Part shown: positions 51,901 through 57,916 of the stretch, one piece after another | Layout of the letters: each line of letters starts with the position of its first letter | Numbering within the stretch: position 1 is the first letter of the stretch | Source: UBA3937 sp050951585 | Lineage (GTDB): Bacteria; Bacillota; Peptococcia; DRI-13; DTU073 | DNA: 57,916 nt | Direction: 5' to 3' | Assembly: GCA_050951585.1 (NCBI GenBank) | Contig: JBMNJI010000016.1 | Coordinates: 1-57,916 of the forward strand | Notes under the pieces: model-generated | Databases searched by the model: none | Seen by the model: the letters and a program-made list of their open reading frames with translations, nothing else | What the model was told of the DNA's origin: nothing | Position numbers and translations under genes: made by a program

Positions 51901-53199
51901 TTGTTGGATGTAAAATTTGTACGCAACAATCCTGAATTAGTCAAAGAAGGGTTGCTCAAAAGGAATAACAGCACAGAATTGATTGATAAGTTTATTGCCA
52001 TAGATGAAGTGCGCCGCCAGAAAATTGTGACGGTCGAGCAGCAAAAAAATAGACGCAACACTGTATCTGAAGAAATCGGGCGGTTAAAGAAGACCGGGCA
52101 AAACGCCGAAGAGCTGGTCCTGGAGATGAGGGAGGCCTCCCAGCAAATTAAGGCGCTTGATGAGGAAATCCGGGGCATCGAGCAAGACTTGAATGATATT
52201 ATCATGGCTATCCCCAATCTCCCTCATGAATCATTACCGGTTGGACCCGATGACAGTGCGAACAGGGAAGAGAGGCGCTCGGGGACACCCCGTCAGTTCT
52301 CTTTTCAGCCGAAGCCTCATTGGGACCTGGGGGAGCAATTAAACATCCTCGATTTTGAACGGGCGGCCAAAGTAACGGGCACCAGATTCACGTTTTACAA
52401 AGGGTTGGGGGCCCGGTTAGAAAGAGCTTTGCTTAATTTTATGCTGGATCTGCATATTTCCGAGCACGGTTATGTGGAACTGATTCCGCCTTTTATGGTT
52501 AATCGGGACAGTATGACCGGGACCGGGCAATTGCCTAAATTCGCCGAGGATATGTTCCATCTGGAGAATATGGATTATTTTCTGATTCCGACGGCGGAAG
52601 TACCGGTCACTAATCTTTACCGCGAGGAAATCATTCCGGAGGGACTACTTCCCATTTATCATGTGGCTTATTCGCCTTGCTTTAGGGCGGAGGCTGGCGC
52701 GCATGGGCGGGACACCAGGGGTTTGATTCGTCAGCATCAGTTTAATAAAGTGGAAATGGTTAAATTCAGCCATCCCTCTAATTCCTATGAGGAGTTGGAA
52801 AAACTGACGGCCAATGCGGAAACGGTTTTACAGCGGCTGGAGCTGCCTTATCGGGTTATGTGTCTCAGCACCGGGGATATTGGCTTTTCTTCGGCCAAAA
52901 CGTACGATTTGGAGGTATGGCTGCCAAGCTTTGCGATGTACCGCGAGATTTCTTCGTGCAGTAATTTTGAAGACTTCCAGGCACGTCGGGCAAATATCCG
53001 GTTCCGTCCGGCGGGTGGAGGAAAACCGGAATTTGTGCACACCTTAAACGGCTCGGGCTTAGCGATAGGTCGGACAACTGCGGCAATTCTGGAAAACTAT
53101 CAGGAGGAAGACGGCAGTATTACCATACCGCAAGCGTTGCGGCCATATATGGGCGGTTTGGCAAGGATTACACCTCCGGAAAAGGATGAAATGCGTTGA
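51901..53199 (+). CDS. serS: Seryl-tRNA synthetase
   Basis: The 432-residue class II synthetase charges tRNA-Ser. The N-terminal coiled-coil arm is at about 30-105 (RRQKIVTVEQQKNRRNTVSE). Motif 2 is FRAEAGAHGRDTRGLIRQHQ and motif 3 is GSGLAIGRTTAAILENYQ. The start is TTG at 51901 after ggagaggggg. It lies 65 bp after serA, so it may be co-expressed from the T-box. A promoter for tRNA-Ser overlaps its stop codon. Confidence 0.96.
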   Translation: MLDVKFVRNNPELVKEGLLKRNNSTELIDKFIAIDEVRRQKIVTVEQQKNRRNTVSEEIGRLKKTGQNAEELVLEMREASQQIKALDEEIRGIEQDLNDIIMAIPNLPHESLPVGPDDSANREERRSGTPRQFSFQPKPHWDLGEQLNILDFERAAKVTGTRFTFYKGLGARLERALLNFMLDLHISEHGYVELIPPFMVNRDSMTGTGQLPKFAEDMFHLENMDYFLIPTAEVPVTNLYREEIIPEGLLPIYHVAYSPCFRAEAGAHGRDTRGLIRQHQFNKVEMVKFSHPSNSYEELEKLTANAETVLQRLELPYRVMCLSTGDIGFSSAKTYDLEVWLPSFAMYREISSCSNFEDFQARRANIRFRPAGGGKPEFVHTLNGSGLAIGRTTAAILENYQEEDGSITIPQALRPYMGGLARITPPEKDEMR

Positions 53200-53224
53200 C
53201 ATTAGAGCCTTTAAATGTTATATT
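53196..53224 (+). promoter_or_regulatory. Promoter of tRNA-Ser(TGA), overlapping the serS stop codon
   Basis: A perfect -35 TTGACA (53196-53201) includes the serS stop codon TGA (53197-53199). The -10 TATATT (53219-53224) is 17 bp away. A hairpin aaccagtt/aactggtt (53280-53301) lies between the expected start site and the tRNA. Confidence 0.85.
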
Positions 53225-53308
53225 ATATCTTGCTGCTTTTGTTTAAATGAATCATTTTGCCATCGTTATTTTAGTGGCTAACCAGTTTTACCCAACTGGT
53301 TTATTGCT

Positions 53309-53398
53309 GGAGGGGTGTCCGAGCGGTTGAAGGAGGCGGTCTTGAAAACCGTTGAATCCTTGCGGGTTCCGTGGGTTCGAATCCCACCCCCTCCGCCA
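53309..53398 (+). tRNA. tRNA-Ser (TGA)
   Basis: A complete 90-nt cloverleaf with anticodon TGA in loop cttgaaa, a long variable arm and encoded CCA. The acceptor stem is ggagggg/ccccctcc. Its 3' half (53341-53398) is repeated at 56730-56787, suggesting use as an integration target. Confidence 0.95.
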
Positions 53399-53510
53399 AA
53401 AAGAATGCTATTAAGATTAAAATAAAGGATTCGAACGGGCGGAAAAAGGAAATGCGACGGCTAGGAGCAATTCCCCGCCCCGGCGTGATAGGAAGCGTAA
53501 GCTTCCGGAG

Positions 53511-53531
53511 CGAATCCCACCCCCTCCGCCA
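53511..53531 (+). repeat. Short tRNA-Ser 3'-end repeat
   Basis: The 21 bp ending cccctccgcca are identical to the last 21 bp of tRNA-Ser(TGA) including CCA. The preceding gag matches the right-hand copy at 56775 better than the tRNA itself. It could mark a second integration event. Confidence 0.75.
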
Positions 53532-53543
53532 TGAGAGAGTAAG

Positions 53544-53573
53544 GCCCCGAGGTTTATACCTCGGGGCTTTTTT
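53544..53573 (+). terminator. Intrinsic terminator downstream of tRNA-Ser
   Basis: gccccgaggt (53544-53553) pairs with acctcggggc (53558-53567) and is followed by T6. It terminates transcription from tRNA-Ser. Confidence 0.85.
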
Positions 53574-53629
53574 ATGTGTCGTAAAATCGAAAAAGTGGCA
53601 ATTTAGCGATAAAGACATCAAAACATATA

Positions 53630-53659
53630 AAAAATAACCGGGTTTTTGCCCGGTCTTTT
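53630..53659. terminator. Bidirectional terminator between tRNA-Ser and fic2
   Basis: accggg pairs with cccggt around tttttg (53637-53654). A T-run follows on plus and an A/T-rich run that is T-rich on minus lies on the other side. It ends the minus-strand fic2 transcript. Confidence 0.7.
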
Positions 53660-53664
53660 TGTGT

Positions 53665-54786
53665 TTAGATGTTTTCGAACAAGTCGACATAATCGCTATA
53701 GAGAAATACTCTGTTTCTTGAGGTTCCACTAATGTTCTTCAATATACCTTCTTTTTCAAATGCTGCAACTAATCTATTTGCAGTATGATAATTTATTCCT
53801 AACTGTTGTTCTATTTGGGATACTGTAATAAATGGGTACTTGTATAAGTGCTCCAACAGTACAATAGCATTGGTACTAATAGTTCTTATTTTTTCGCGAT
53901 GAGTTTCTCTCATTTGTATGATTTCTCTTGCTAATATGGTAGATCCCTGAGAAATATCATAGATCCCCCTTAAGAAAAATTTTAGCCACGCCTCCCATTT
54001 ATCATTATCTCTTATATCCTGTAAATGAGAATAATATTCATTTCGATGTTTTTTGAAGTAATACGACAAATATAATAAGGGCTTTTTTAATACTCCTGAA
54101 TTACATAATAAAAAAGTAATCAAAAGCCTACCCATTCTTCCGTTGCCATCTAAAAAAGGGTGGATTGTTTCAAATTGTGCGTGTGCCAATCCAACTTTAA
54201 TTAGCAACGGAAGTTTTATATTTTTGTCATGTAGGAATTTTTCTAGATCACCCATAGCCATATTCATTTCATGGACCGGTGGTGGGACAAAAGAAGCATC
54301 ATTTATTGTACAACCTAGCGATCCTATCCAGTTTTGGGTAGTCCTAAATTCACCAGGATTTCTTTCGCTCCCTCGAGTACCCGAAACTAATATTTGATGT
54401 ATTTCTTTAATAAGACGCAATGATAAGGGTAGAGTGGCCAGCCTATTCAAGCCATAGTTTATTGCTTTAATATAGTTAACGACTTCTTGAACATCTTTTG
54501 TTTGCGTTCCTTTACTTTCAAATTCCAGAATATCTACTAGAGATGCCTGAGTACCTTCAATTTGGTTTGAAAGAACAGCCTCTTGTTTGATATACATCGA
54601 TACGAATAAATCCGGGTTTGGTAGAATTTCCGTGATTCCATCAAGTCTACCAAGTGCTCTATCGGCCTTAGAAAGTAATTCCTGCATTTCCCAATCAATA
54701 ATTAAAGGATCTGGCGGTAACGGTTTGGGTATAAAAGCTTGATATCCATGTATTTGTTTTATATACGTTCCTGACCTCATAAACAA
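53665..54786 (-). CDS. Fic family protein with inhibitory motif and C-terminal winged helix
   Basis: The 373-residue protein has the N-terminal Fic domain with a class II inhibitory helix motif, SNQIEGT (S-x-x-x-E-G, about residue 73-79). The catalytic motif is HPFLDGNGRMGR (about residue 208-219). A winged helix forms the C-terminus (TVSQIEQQLGINYHTANRLV). It likely modifies a host protein by AMP transfer and may regulate its own promoter. The start is ATG 54786. It is AT-rich and transcribed against replication inside the tRNA-Ser islet. Four TATTTGCA motifs lie upstream. Confidence 0.9.
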   Translation of the reverse strand: MFMRSGTYIKQIHGYQAFIPKPLPPDPLIIDWEMQELLSKADRALGRLDGITEILPNPDLFVSMYIKQEAVLSNQIEGTQASLVDILEFESKGTQTKDVQEVVNYIKAINYGLNRLATLPLSLRLIKEIHQILVSGTRGSERNPGEFRTTQNWIGSLGCTINDASFVPPPVHEMNMAMGDLEKFLHDKNIKLPLLIKVGLAHAQFETIHPFLDGNGRMGRLLITFLLCNSGVLKKPLLYLSYYFKKHRNEYYSHLQDIRDNDKWEAWLKFFLRGIYDISQGSTILAREIIQMRETHREKIRTISTNAIVLLEHLYKYPFITVSQIEQQLGINYHTANRLVAAFEKEGILKNISGTSRNRVFLYSDYVDLFENI

Positions 54787-54796
54787 TCATCCTCGC

Positions 54797-54896
54797 TATT
54801 TGCATTTGAGAGATTATATCTTAAGTATATAGCTTTTATTTGCAAAAATAAAGCAAACTGCAAATAAAAAAAGTCTTGATAGCATCTGTGCAAATA
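54797..54896 (-). promoter_or_regulatory. fic2 upstream region with four TATTTGCA motifs
   Basis: TATTTGCA or its complement TGCAAATA occurs at 54797-54804, 54837-54844, 54859-54866 and 54889-54896. The second and third form an exact inverted repeat with 11-bp arms (ttttatttgca, 54834-54844; tgcaaataaaa, 54859-54869). A -10 TATAAT on minus is at 54813-54818. The layout looks like a multi-site operator, probably read by the Fic protein's own winged helix. Confidence 0.7.
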
Positions 54897-54956
54897 AAAT
54901 TAATTTATAATTCAAATTTGGTTTTTGAACCCGCGTTTTGGTTTTAATGGATCCTC

Positions 54957-55000
54957 GACAGGTGACACTTTAGGTGACACTTTTTAAAAAAGGCGACACA
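54957..55000 (+). repeat. GACAC tandem repeats, possible old transposon end
   Basis: Short direct repeats aggtgacacttt, aggtgacactttt and aggcgacacatttt follow each other, with a fourth gacacatt at 56649 after the ISLre2 element. The ISLre2 copy has inserted into this array. Multiple short terminal repeats of this type occur at ends of some IS21-like elements, so a relic is possible. No transposase of that type is present. Confidence 0.4.
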
Positions 55001-55054
55001 TTTTAACCAACAACTTAGAGTATAATTTTCATTGGCAAAGATAACAAAAAAACA

Positions 55055-55078
55055 GGAAGAGGGTAAAAACCCCCTTCC
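55055..55078. terminator. Hairpin near the left end of the ISLre2 element
   Basis: ggaagaggg pairs with cccccttcc around taaaaa. It lies between the left inverted repeat and the transposase start, where IS elements often carry a stem that limits transcription entering from outside. Confidence 0.5.
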
Positions 55079-55138
55079 CTACATACAAACCAACCTGTAT
55101 TATTTAATTTGAAGAAAAAAACAACTCAGGGGGTTTGT

Positions 55139-56511
55139 ATGATGGAAAATATGTTATCAGAAAAAGGAATAGACTTCAATGCTTTAGAGAAAGAGATTTT
55201 CCAAATTGGTTGTGAAATTGCGGCCAACTTGTTCGAGCAAGTTCTAATCCGAATGGATGAACACCTTGAAGCGACACGGGATAAGAAAAAGTATCGCCAT
55301 AAGGGAACCCGGGCAACGACATTAAAAACATTGATGGGAGAGGTTCCCTACAACAGAACCGTGTATGAAACAGAGTTTGAAAATGGAGAAAAAGCCTATG
55401 TCTACCTGCTGGATCAGGTTCTTAAGCTTGAAACATTTGGGAAGGTAACAGCGAGTTTGGTAACAAGGGTTGCCGAAAGTGCAAGTGTTTGCTCCTATCG
55501 AGAAACAGCGGCTAAGGTTAGCGGCATGACTGGGCAGACCATTAGCCATGGGGGAGCGTGGAATGTTATTCAGGAGCTGGGAAAAAGGCTTTCGGAAGTG
55601 GAAAAGGCGGATGCACGACTGGCAAAGGACAATCAAGGCAGAGGCAATATCGTTACGCCAATATTGTTTGAGGAAGCAGATGGAGTCTGGCTTAATATGC
55701 AGGGAAAAGATCGGCCGAAAAAAGGCAGAAAATGCGAAATGAAAATGGCGGTGGCCTATGACGGTTGGGAGTTAAAAGGGAAAAACCGTTATGCATTAAG
55801 GAACAAGGTAATGGTGTGTGGCTTTGAAGAATCAAAGGAATTTCAGAGAAAAAAAGAGGGAGCTATTGCGGCAAAATTCGATTCCAACTGGATCCATTTC
55901 ATAAAAACCGTGAAATTCTAAGAAAAGTTAAGGATACAAAGCATAGAGAGACAGTGATGAGATTGCTTTCGGAAAAGAGAGTTGATGATTTGCTGATATA
56001 CATAAAAGGGATCATAGAGCTTGCAGAAGATGAAGTAGAAAAAAAGAAACTGAAAGAGCTGCATGAATATTTCAATAGCAATAAAGAAGGATTGATTCCC
56101 TATCAGGAAAGAGGACTGAAACTTCCGGCCCCGCCGGAAGGAATAGAATACCGGAACCTGGGAACAATGGAGCATCAGGTCTGTGATGGAGCTGCCAAAA
56201 GAATGAAACATCAGAAGGCGAGTTGGAGTAAACATGGAGCCGCAAATCTAGGGCAGATACTGTGTCAAAAAGCATGTGGAAAACTACGTGGGACCGTATT
56301 ATCCCTTTCAAAGACAGTACTTCCGGAACGGTATACAGAAACAATAGAGGAAGTCCTGAGTGCGGCAAAAGCACCGTTAAGGGATGGCAAAGGCTATCAA
56401 TATCCGGTTACGGGGAACCCCCTTTTTACAGGCACCTTTGTAACGAATGGACGGAAGGCCATACTTAACATGCTCAACGATAGGACGTGCTCGGAATTAA
56501 TATATAGATAG
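55139..56511 (+). pseudogene. ISLre2-type transposase, broken by an internal deletion
   Basis: The N-terminal part (to about 55921) contains YRHKGTRATTLKTLMGEV and SVCSYRETAAKVSGMTGQTI. The C-terminal part has PYQERGLKLPAPPEGIEYRN, LGTMEHQVCD and MKHQKASWSKHGAANLG. These are family landmarks of the ISLre2/UPF0236 transposases. At about 55880-55888 the reading frame changes: AAKFD is followed in another frame by QLDPFHKNREILRKVK. In relatives about 25-35 residues lie between these, including an N-G-D-G-A-x-W motif with a probable catalytic Asp. Their loss explains the frameshift. I start at ATG 55139 behind cagggggt; a TTG at 55109 is an alternative. Confidence 0.88.
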
Positions 56512-56729
56512 TTGAAAATTTAAAGCCGAGAAGGAAGGAATGTTGAAAAAAATAGCGATTCTAAAAAGGGATAAGTACAGGTTTAAAGCTTGAATGTAGA
56601 TAAGATAAAAAAATTGCCAACGATTACTTGACACTAACAACCAACAAAGACACATTGCATTTTTACAAAAAACTTGTTATACTAATGCTTGCTGACATTC
56701 GCAATAGCCACAAATGGTGCATCAGCCAA

Positions 56730-56787
56730 CTTGAAAACCGTTGAATCCTTACGGGTTCTGTGGGAGCGAATCCCACCCCCTCCGCCA
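56730..56787 (+). repeat. Duplicated 3' half of tRNA-Ser (attachment-site-like)
   Basis: These 58 bp match positions 53341-53398 of tRNA-Ser(TGA) with about four mismatches, including the anticodon loop side, variable arm and CCA. There is no 5' half. Such a fragment is the usual right attachment site of an element that integrated in the tRNA gene. Confidence 0.85.
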
Positions 56788-56856
56788 TAGGGGCGGAAGG
56801 CGGATTATGTTTCACGAATTTTCCTGTGGATAGATAAATTTCCGGCAGACAAAGGT

Positions 56857-56886
56857 TTGACTTTAGTGCACTTTATTGTGTATAAT
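56857..56886 (+). promoter_or_regulatory. Promoter of the Ser/Arg tRNA cluster
   Basis: A -35 TTGACT (56857-56862) and -10 TATAAT (56881-56886) are 18 bp apart, ending 20 bp before tRNA-Ser(GCT). Confidence 0.85.
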
Positions 56887-56905
56887 AAAAAAAGTCAGCT
56901 TGTGT

Positions 56906-57000
56906 GGAGAGATGGCCGAGTAGGTTGAAGGCGATCGCCTGCTAAGCGATTATACGGGCTAATACCTGTATCGAGGGTTCGAATCCCTCTCTCTCCGCCA
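56906..57000 (+). tRNA. tRNA-Ser (GCT)
   Basis: A 95-nt cloverleaf with anticodon GCT in loop ctgctaa, long variable arm, acceptor ggagaga/tctctcc and encoded CCA. Confidence 0.95.
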
Positions 57001-57030
57001 GTTTTTCTAATAAAACCTATATATTAACGT

Positions 57031-57107
57031 GTGCCCGTAGCTCAGCTGGATAGAGTATTTGACTACGAATCAAAGGGTCGCAGGTTCGAATCCTGCCGGG
57101 CACGCCA
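57031..57107 (+). tRNA. tRNA-Arg (ACG)
   Basis: A 77-nt cloverleaf with anticodon ACG in loop ctacgaa, acceptor gtgcccg/cgggcac and encoded CCA. A34 of this tRNA is the substrate of TadA, encoded 255 bp downstream. Confidence 0.96.
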
Positions 57108-57120
57108 TTTAAAAGTTCAT

Positions 57121-57146
57121 TAATGGTCAGTTTCTGGCCATTTTTA
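57121..57146 (+). terminator. Hairpin with T-run after tRNA-Arg(ACG)
   Basis: aatggtca pairs with tggccatt (one G-T pair) around gtttc, followed by TTTTT. It would end or attenuate transcription between the two tRNA-Arg genes. Confidence 0.6.
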
Positions 57147-57200
57147 AATCTAATACCAAAATACATTTTCGAACAGTTTTATCCAGCATTATTAGCTCAT

Positions 57201-57279
57201 GCGCTCGTAGCTCAGTAGGATAGAGCGGCGGATTCCTAATCCGCGTCTGCCGCAGGTTCGAATCCTGCCGGGCGCACCA
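57201..57279 (+). tRNA. tRNA-Arg (CCT)
   Basis: Anticodon CCT in loop ttcctaa, acceptor gcgctcg/cgggcgc with one T-G pair, and encoded CCA. It is 79 nt, slightly long in the variable loop. Confidence 0.93.
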
Positions 57280-57361
57280 AATTAATATCCGATGTAAAAC
57301 AGAGATGTAAGTAATTAAGATCAAAAATGAAAGATAGATTACTAATGAAGGATCGATTCTA

Positions 57362-57844
57362 ATGTACCGTGGTTTAGCCGAAGATGAGCGGGCAAAGCAC
57401 GAATTTTTTATGAGAATCGCGCTTGAAGAAGCCCAAAAAGCAGGGCAAAAAGGCGAGATACCGGTAGGGGCAGTCGTTGTTCATGCCGGGATAATTATCG
57501 GGCGTGGGCATAATCTTCGCGAAACCACCCATGATCCTGCTGCCCATGCGGAGATTATCGCTTTGCGGGAAGCAGGGGCGAAGATAGGATCCTGGCGTTT
57601 GCCGGGGGCGGTTTTGTATGTAACGCTTGAACCGTGTCCGATGTGTGCCGGAGCGATTGTGCAGGCCCGCCTTGAACGGGTGGTTTATGGCGCGGATGAT
57701 GCCAAGGCCGGCTCAGCGGGGACGTTACTCAATCTCTTGCAATTTCCGGGGTTCAATCACTCGGTGAAAATTACCGGCGGTATTCTGGCCGAAGAGGCCG
57801 GAAAGATGTTGCAGGAATTTTTTCAGGAACGTCGTAAAAAGTAA
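57362..57844 (+). CDS. tadA: tRNA(adenine34) deaminase TadA
   Basis: The 160-residue zinc enzyme turns A34 of tRNA-Arg(ACG) to inosine. The cytidine-deaminase-type active site is HAEIIALREAG (His62, Glu64) and PCPMCAGAIVQARL (Cys92, Cys95). GEIPVGAVVV and TLEPCPMC are typical. The start is ATG 57362, although MRIALEEAQ at residue 17 is where most relatives begin. Ribosome site aaggatcg is weak. Its only substrate tRNA lies just upstream. Confidence 0.94.
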   Translation: MYRGLAEDERAKHEFFMRIALEEAQKAGQKGEIPVGAVVVHAGIIIGRGHNLRETTHDPAAHAEIIALREAGAKIGSWRLPGAVLYVTLEPCPMCAGAIVQARLERVVYGADDAKAGSAGTLLNLLQFPGFNHSVKITGGILAEEAGKMLQEFFQERRKK

Positions 57845-57884
57845 AAGGAAAAGCTTTTTTCCGCTTCAAGCGGTAAAAATATCC

Positions 57885-57916
57885 GGAGGGGTATCGAAGT
57901 GGTCATAACGGGGCTG
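57885..57916 (+). tRNA. Start of a tRNA-Ser-like gene, cut by the window end
   Basis: The last 32 bases (ggaggggtatcgaagtgg and cataacggggctg) fit the acceptor and D-arm of a type II tRNA-Ser. The anticodon lies outside the window. tadA followed by a tRNA-Ser gene is common in Firmicutes. Confidence 0.6.

Larger units (their letters stand above)
55014..56638 (+). mobile_element. ISLre2-type insertion sequence with 9-bp target duplication
   Basis: The element of about 1625 bp is flanked by direct repeats aaccaacaa (55005-55013 and 56639-56647), a 9-bp target duplication. Its ends are imperfect inverted repeats: ttagagtata.. (55015-55038) matches the complement of the right end ..gacactaa at 17 of 24 positions. 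It encodes one transposase, now broken by an internal deletion. A hairpin (55055-55078) near the left end could block read-in transcription. A 195-bp piece of a near-identical copy is at 3-199. Confidence 0.85.
53399..56787. mobile_element. Probable tRNA-Ser-integrated islet, bounded by 3' tRNA repeats
   Basis: The segment lies between tRNA-Ser(TGA) and a partial copy of the same tRNA at 56730-56787 (58 bp, about four mismatches). A third short match of about 21 bp is at 53511-53531. It contains a minus-strand Fic gene and an ISLre2-type element and is more AT-rich than the neighbours. Both marks suggest foreign origin. No integrase gene remains, so the call rests on the direct repeats and the cargo. 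Confidence 0.65.

Noticed and set aside
53301..53729. 142-residue minus-strand reading frame over tRNA-Ser (..LAEGVGFEPTEPARIQRF..)
   Set aside because: It is the antisense of tRNA-Ser and the neighbouring repeat. This peptide is a well-known artefact of translating tRNA genes.
56805..56820. parS-like atgtttcacgaatttt
   Set aside because: Only the left half matches; the right half gaaaca is absent.
57127..57324. 65-residue minus-strand frame (CARQDSNLRQTRIRNPPLYP)
   Set aside because: It is the antisense of tRNA-Arg(CCT), another common annotation artefact.

Overview
The window is the chromosomal replication-origin region of an anaerobic, probably endospore-forming member of the Firmicutes. 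The gene order rsmG-noc-parA-parB, mnmG-mnmE-jag-yidC-yidD-rnpA-rpmH, oriC, dnaA-dnaN-recF-remB-gyrB-gyrA is the classical Firmicutes origin order. YyaC and RemB point to a spore-forming or Bacillus-like lineage. A HydABC-type [FeFe] hydrogenase and acetate kinase indicate an anaerobic fermenter. selB with an adjacent tRNA-Sec shows selenocysteine decoding. I cannot name the species.

Layout: 1-199 is a truncated ISLre2-type insertion sequence end. 219-8574 (minus) carries dnaB, rplI, gdpP, yybS, rpsR, ssb, rpsF, a secreted toxin-like protein and a DUF951 gene. 8614-13890 (minus) holds an MscS channel, a HEAT-repeat protein, a CvpA-like protein, a BusR-like GntR/RCK_C regulator and a secreted Big_2-repeat protein. 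14058-15569 (plus) is a small membrane protein and alanine racemase. 15651-22282 holds tRNA-fMet, degV, tRNA-Sec, selB, a YkvI transporter, yyaC, an M23 peptidase and a DUF4446 protein. 22507-27029 (minus) is the hydrogenase operon. 27381-36884 (minus) is the ParB/ParA/Noc and RNA-modification/membrane-insertion block. oriC is bipartite (36885-37312 and 38711-38995). From 37313 genes run on plus: dnaA, dnaN, recF, remB, gyrB, gyrA, ackA, a Fic protein, and a serine operon (T-box, aminotransferase, serA, serS). After these come tRNA-Ser, an islet with a second Fic gene and a damaged ISLre2 copy, tRNAs for Ser and Arg, tadA, and the start of another tRNA.

Nearly all genes point away from oriC. 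Exceptions are the DUF2892-like gene, alr, yyaC and fic2.

Most interesting points: (1) ssb has an apparent one-base insertion that throws its essential acidic tail (..DEEIPF) out of frame. (2) A Fic gene appears to lack the autoinhibitory segment and has a perfect 14-bp-arm palindrome over its promoter -10. A second Fic gene, with an intact inhibitory motif, has four copies of an 8-bp motif upstream. (3) The second Fic and the ISLre2 copy lie between tRNA-Ser and a 58-bp duplicated tRNA-Ser 3' half, the signature of a tRNA-integrated islet. (4) A FnIII/putative ADP-ribosyltransferase-like toxin sits beside the rpsF operon with no visible immunity gene. (5) A c-di-AMP phosphodiesterase and a BusR-like candidate c-di-AMP sensor are close neighbours. 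(6) A 260-bp inverted-repeat-bounded element lies between ackA and the first Fic gene.
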